Shown in pieces: positions 6,925-9,019 of a DNA stretch of 9,019 nucleotides. The stretch's first letter is position 1. Every line of letters begins with the position of its first letter. The notes under the pieces were generated by a model that was not told the origin of the DNA, searched no databases, and worked only from the letters and a program-made list of their open reading frames with translations. The stretch is from NCBI GenBank assembly GCA_029549845.1, contig JAKPIL010000086.1:1-9019 (forward strand), given 5' to 3'. The stretch is from a bacterium. Lineage in GTDB: Bacteria; Patescibacteriota; Saccharimonadia; Saccharimonadales; UBA4665. Both the position numbers and the translations under genes were made by a program.

Positions 6925-7796
6925 TGGCTCCCTTGCGATGATGCGGGTGCAAGATCTGCCATAGTGTCCGAAGTTTTTACGTACTCCGTTCCGTCAGATA
7001 ACGTCGCCGCAATCTGGTAAAAAACGCAGCTTACGGCAACGTTATCACACGCCTCGCCCGCTTCCCCTGTAGCTTCATATGCATACTGCCCTTTCGTAGG
7101 GGCACTTGCAAAAACATCTGTTTTTCCAGCTGGATCAGCATAAGCAATACCCTCCAAGCCTACAAGGTTTGCCATGCGCCATGATGTATCGTTCATATTT
7201 TTCAGAGTCGGATACTCGTCATTTTTTGCATAGTACACCTCGACATGCGTTCGTATGGAACTAATGTCATTCTTCCGCTCAACGTCTGTTGCCCGCGACT
7301 GAACACCGTTAGACGTTACAAGGACGAGCATCAAAAGCACCGGCACAACTATAAGCAAACTTATTCCCAACAACACCATAAAGACAATTTTCATTATTTT
7401 GCCATGCTGAGCATAACCTTTTAGCGGCAAACCACTTTTGTCACGCACTTTACCAAAAAGTACCAAGAAAAAATCTACAAGCGCCCAAAGCCCAAGCCCA
7501 CCAAGCGTCAATAGTTTCGCGACGCCAAGCCCAACATGACCAACATAGAACCGATCAACTCCAAATATACCCAAAAAATACGAAAGCAGTACTGCTGGGA
7601 CATATTCTTTTGTCGGGCTTTCTTGCACCGACGTAGGCGCTCCCGCCTGATGAGTCGACGGAAAAGCCTGTGCAGGTGCCTGTTGCCCAGTATAAATGGG
7701 CCCGGTTGGTGGTTGTGGCGCTAGCTGACCGCCCTGAGGTGCCGCAAAGGTGGGTGTCGGTTGATCTTGTTGAGTCGGGTCTAGCCGTGGGTCCAT
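6921..7796 (-). CDS. TM2-domain membrane protein with pilin-like C-terminal domain
   Basis: A 291-residue protein of unknown function in three parts. Residues 1-62 are rich in Pro, Gln, Ala and Gly and probably disordered. Residues 65-113 form a TM2 domain: two membrane segments around FGVDRFYVGHVGLGVAKLL, the signature of the family. A third hydrophobic segment spans 136-160. The rest (about 167-275) looks like a type IV pilin or pseudopilin globular domain: ATDVERKNDISSIRTHVEVYYAKNDEYPT resembles the region after the pilin N-terminal helix, and Cys250/Cys257 with FYQIAATLSDGTEYV resemble the C-terminal loop and strand. There is no prepilin-peptidase signal at the N-terminus, so it is unlikely to be a processed pilin. 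AAGGAG (7802-7807) lies 5 nt before the ATG. It follows the methyltransferase by 34 nt and overlaps the nuclease gene. It may sense or assemble something at the envelope, but the role is unknown. Confidence 0.8.
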   Translation of the reverse strand: MDPRLDPTQQDQPTPTFAAPQGGQLAPQPPTGPIYTGQQAPAQAFPSTHQAGAPTSVQESPTKEYVPAVLLSYFLGIFGVDRFYVGHVGLGVAKLLTLGGLGLWALVDFFLVLFGKVRDKSGLPLKGYAQHGKIMKIVFMVLLGISLLIVVPVLLMLVLVTSNGVQSRATDVERKNDISSIRTHVEVYYAKNDEYPTLKNMNDTSWRMANLVGLEGIAYADPAGKTDVFASAPTKGQYAYEATGEAGEACDNVAVSCVFYQIAATLSDGTEYVKTSDTMADLAPASSQGSQ

Positions 7797-7830
7797 GAGT
7801 TCTCCTTCGTTATGTCTTTATCGTATCACA

Positions 7831-9019
7831 TCATTTGGGGAGCAGTTCCGCGGTGCTTTTCCGATTCGGATCTTCGGCAGCCTGACGTTCCAGGACGGCC
7901 AGGGTTTCTATGTGCGGCGTGCGTGGGAAGAAGTTAAATACTTCGAAATGCTTTATGGTATATGCGTCCTGCAAAAGCGCAAGGTCGCGTGCGTGTGTAG
8001 ACGGATTACAGCTGAGGTAGATGATTTGCGGCGGCAAAACCTCCAGACAGCGCTGCACCACCTGGGCGTGCAGGCCTGCCCGCGGCGGGTCAAATATAAC
8101 CGGCTGCTCGGCAGTGATGTACTCTAGAGCTTTTTCGGTTGAGGTCTGCACCACCTCCGCATCCACTGGTGATTTCTCTGCGTTCACGTGGGCCATTGCG
8201 GCCGTTGCGGCATCGAGCTCCACTAGGGTCACCTGCTTTTTTGCCACACTAAGGCCAATAGTTCCCACGCCGGCATACATATCCACCGGGTCGCCCTGGC
8301 AGTGCACCCGAATACTTTCAAGCGCCCGCGTGTAGACCGGTACATTCACCTGGAAAAAACTATCGACATCGTAGGAAAATATCTGCCCCAGCAGCGCATC
8401 GTGCAGCCCGCAGTCGCCCAGCTCGTACAGCAACTGGGTTGGTACCGACGCGGGCGAACGAGGGTTTGAGTGGTACACCCGCAGCCCCTTGAGCGCACTC
8501 AAAGGACTGTCCTTTGAAACTGGGGTTTTCACCGCATTTGGCAGTTTCAATCTGGGGAATTCACTTGGTTTTACAAAAAGTGCCGCCACTGCCTCCCCTT
8601 CTTGGCTGCACCGCACAATCACGGTCTTCAGGTCGCCCGCGCGCACATTCAGCCGCCGCAGCTCGTTCAGCACCGCCTGCGCTGCGGTGTCTAGCGCAGG
8701 CAGCGCGAGCACACTGCCCTGTACAATTTCTTTGCCGTGGCTTCCCCGCCGGTGCAGTGCCAGATGCAGACCATCATCGTCACCCCAGAAGCTATATTCC
8801 ATTTTGTTTCTATAATGTAGTTCCGAACCAACCGAAAGTACCGCCTTGTCATCTTGAGCGGATCCGGCAGCAGCCGGAGTAGTCGAAAGATCCCCTTTCT
8901 CCCCAGAAGATTCCTCGACTTCGCTCGGAATGACAACTCCGGCCTGAGTGAAGAGTTCTTTAACTATGTCGGCTTTATGGCGGTTTTCGGCTGCAAATGT
9001 CATGATTTGCCAGGGGCTC
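7831..9019 (-). CDS. RNA m5U methyltransferase, TrmA/RlmD (RumA) family, 5' end cut by window and carrying an in-frame repeat insertion
   Basis: Methylates carbon 5 of a uridine in tRNA or rRNA using S-adenosylmethionine. Residue numbers count from the internal ATG at 9003, but the frame stays open to the window edge and encodes SPWQI just before it, a family segment, so the true start lies beyond 9019. Visible motifs are YRNKMEYSF (64-72), FFQVN (216-220), the SAM-binding DMYAGVGTIGLSVA (241-254), VELDAAT (261-267), FDPPRAG (304-310), the catalytic Cys332 in LSCNPSTHARDL and the catalytic Glu366 in HIETLAVLER. The enzyme looks functional. Residues about 23-53, between the helical Q..K segment and YRNK, are encoded by a palindromic repeat element and have no counterpart expected in the family. 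Whether the target is tRNA U54 or a 23S rRNA site cannot be told. The iron-sulfur cysteines of RlmD would lie outside the window. Confidence 0.93.
   Translation of the reverse strand, partial: SPWQIMTFAAENRHKADIVKELFTQAGVVIPSEVEESSGEKGDLSTTPAAAGSAQDDKAVLSVGSELHYRNKMEYSFWGDDDGLHLALHRRGSHGKEIVQGSVLALPALDTAAQAVLNELRRLNVRAGDLKTVIVRCSQEGEAVAALFVKPSEFPRLKLPNAVKTPVSKDSPLSALKGLRVYHSNPRSPASVPTQLLYELGDCGLHDALLGQIFSYDVDSFFQVNVPVYTRALESIRVHCQGDPVDMYAGVGTIGLSVAKKQVTLVELDAATAAMAHVNAEKSPVDAEVVQTSTEKALEYITAEQPVIFDPPRAGLHAQVVQRCLEVLPPQIIYLSCNPSTHARDLALLQDAYTIKHFEVFNFFPRTPHIETLAVLERQAAEDPNRKSTAELLPK
8846..8936. repeat. 91-bp REP/MITE-like palindromic element inside a coding sequence
   Basis: The element is bounded by TTGTCAT (8846-8852) and ATGACAA (8930-8936), with ends that match over 12 of 15 positions as inverted repeats (TTGTCATCTTGAGCG and TTGTCATTCCGAGCG). 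It has two hairpin arms. The left arm pairs ATCTT (8851-8855) with AAGAT (8887-8891) and contains a perfect TCCGGC-AGCA-GCCGGA stem-loop (8863-8878). The right arm pairs ATTCC (8910-8914) with GGAAT (8927-8931). Both arms carry AGTCGA next to the AAGAT or GAATC segment. From memory, this GTCATTCCGAGCGAAGTCGAGGAATC-type palindrome recurs as a dispersed intergenic repeat in diverse bacterial genomes. No transposase is present, so it would be non-autonomous. It lies wholly inside the methyltransferase reading frame. Confidence 0.8.

Noticed and set aside
8691..8936. Open frame of 81 codons on the minus strand starting MSFRAKSRNLL
   Set aside because: It starts in the right end of the palindromic element and runs through the methyltransferase gene in another frame. 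Proteins starting this way are a typical artefact of translating this repeat.

Overview
The window is a tightly packed bacterial segment of about 50% GC by eye, with every recognisable gene on the minus strand. TGA, TAG and TAA all end genes, so the standard code is used. The compact SecA without a zinc tail, the TM2/pilin-like fusion protein and the M16 peptidase next to SecA suggest a Candidate Phyla Radiation (Patescibacteria) member, perhaps Saccharibacteria. That placement is an inference from protein flavour and has not been tested by phylogeny.

Read in transcription order (from high to low coordinates), the window starts inside a TrmA/RlmD-type RNA m5U methyltransferase gene whose 5' end lies beyond position 9019. 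After 34 nt comes a TM2-domain membrane protein with a pilin-like C-terminal domain. A Cas4/RecB-type PD-(D/E)XK nuclease follows, and then a histidine phosphatase. These last three genes are joined by 4-nt ATGA overlaps and are almost certainly one transcript. A 7-bp tandem repeat and a candidate promoter then precede serS (seryl-tRNA synthetase), which is followed after 14 nt by a ribosome hibernation factor (HPF/RaiA). A 187-nt intergenic region with inverted repeats and candidate promoters leads to secA, and 36 nt later to an M16 zinc peptidase that runs off the window at position 1.

The known functions are core cellular ones: RNA modification, tRNA charging, ribosome hibernation and protein export. 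The upstream trio (TM2/pilin-like protein, nuclease, phosphatase) is less clear.

The most notable observations are three. A 91-bp palindromic repeat element lies in frame inside the methyltransferase coding sequence and adds about 31 residues. A TM2 module is fused to a pilin-like ectodomain. A heptanucleotide tandem array appears to supply the -35 box of a serS promoter placed so that transcription would begin at the A of the ATG, giving a leaderless mRNA. No CRISPR array, tRNA, rRNA or transposase gene was seen.
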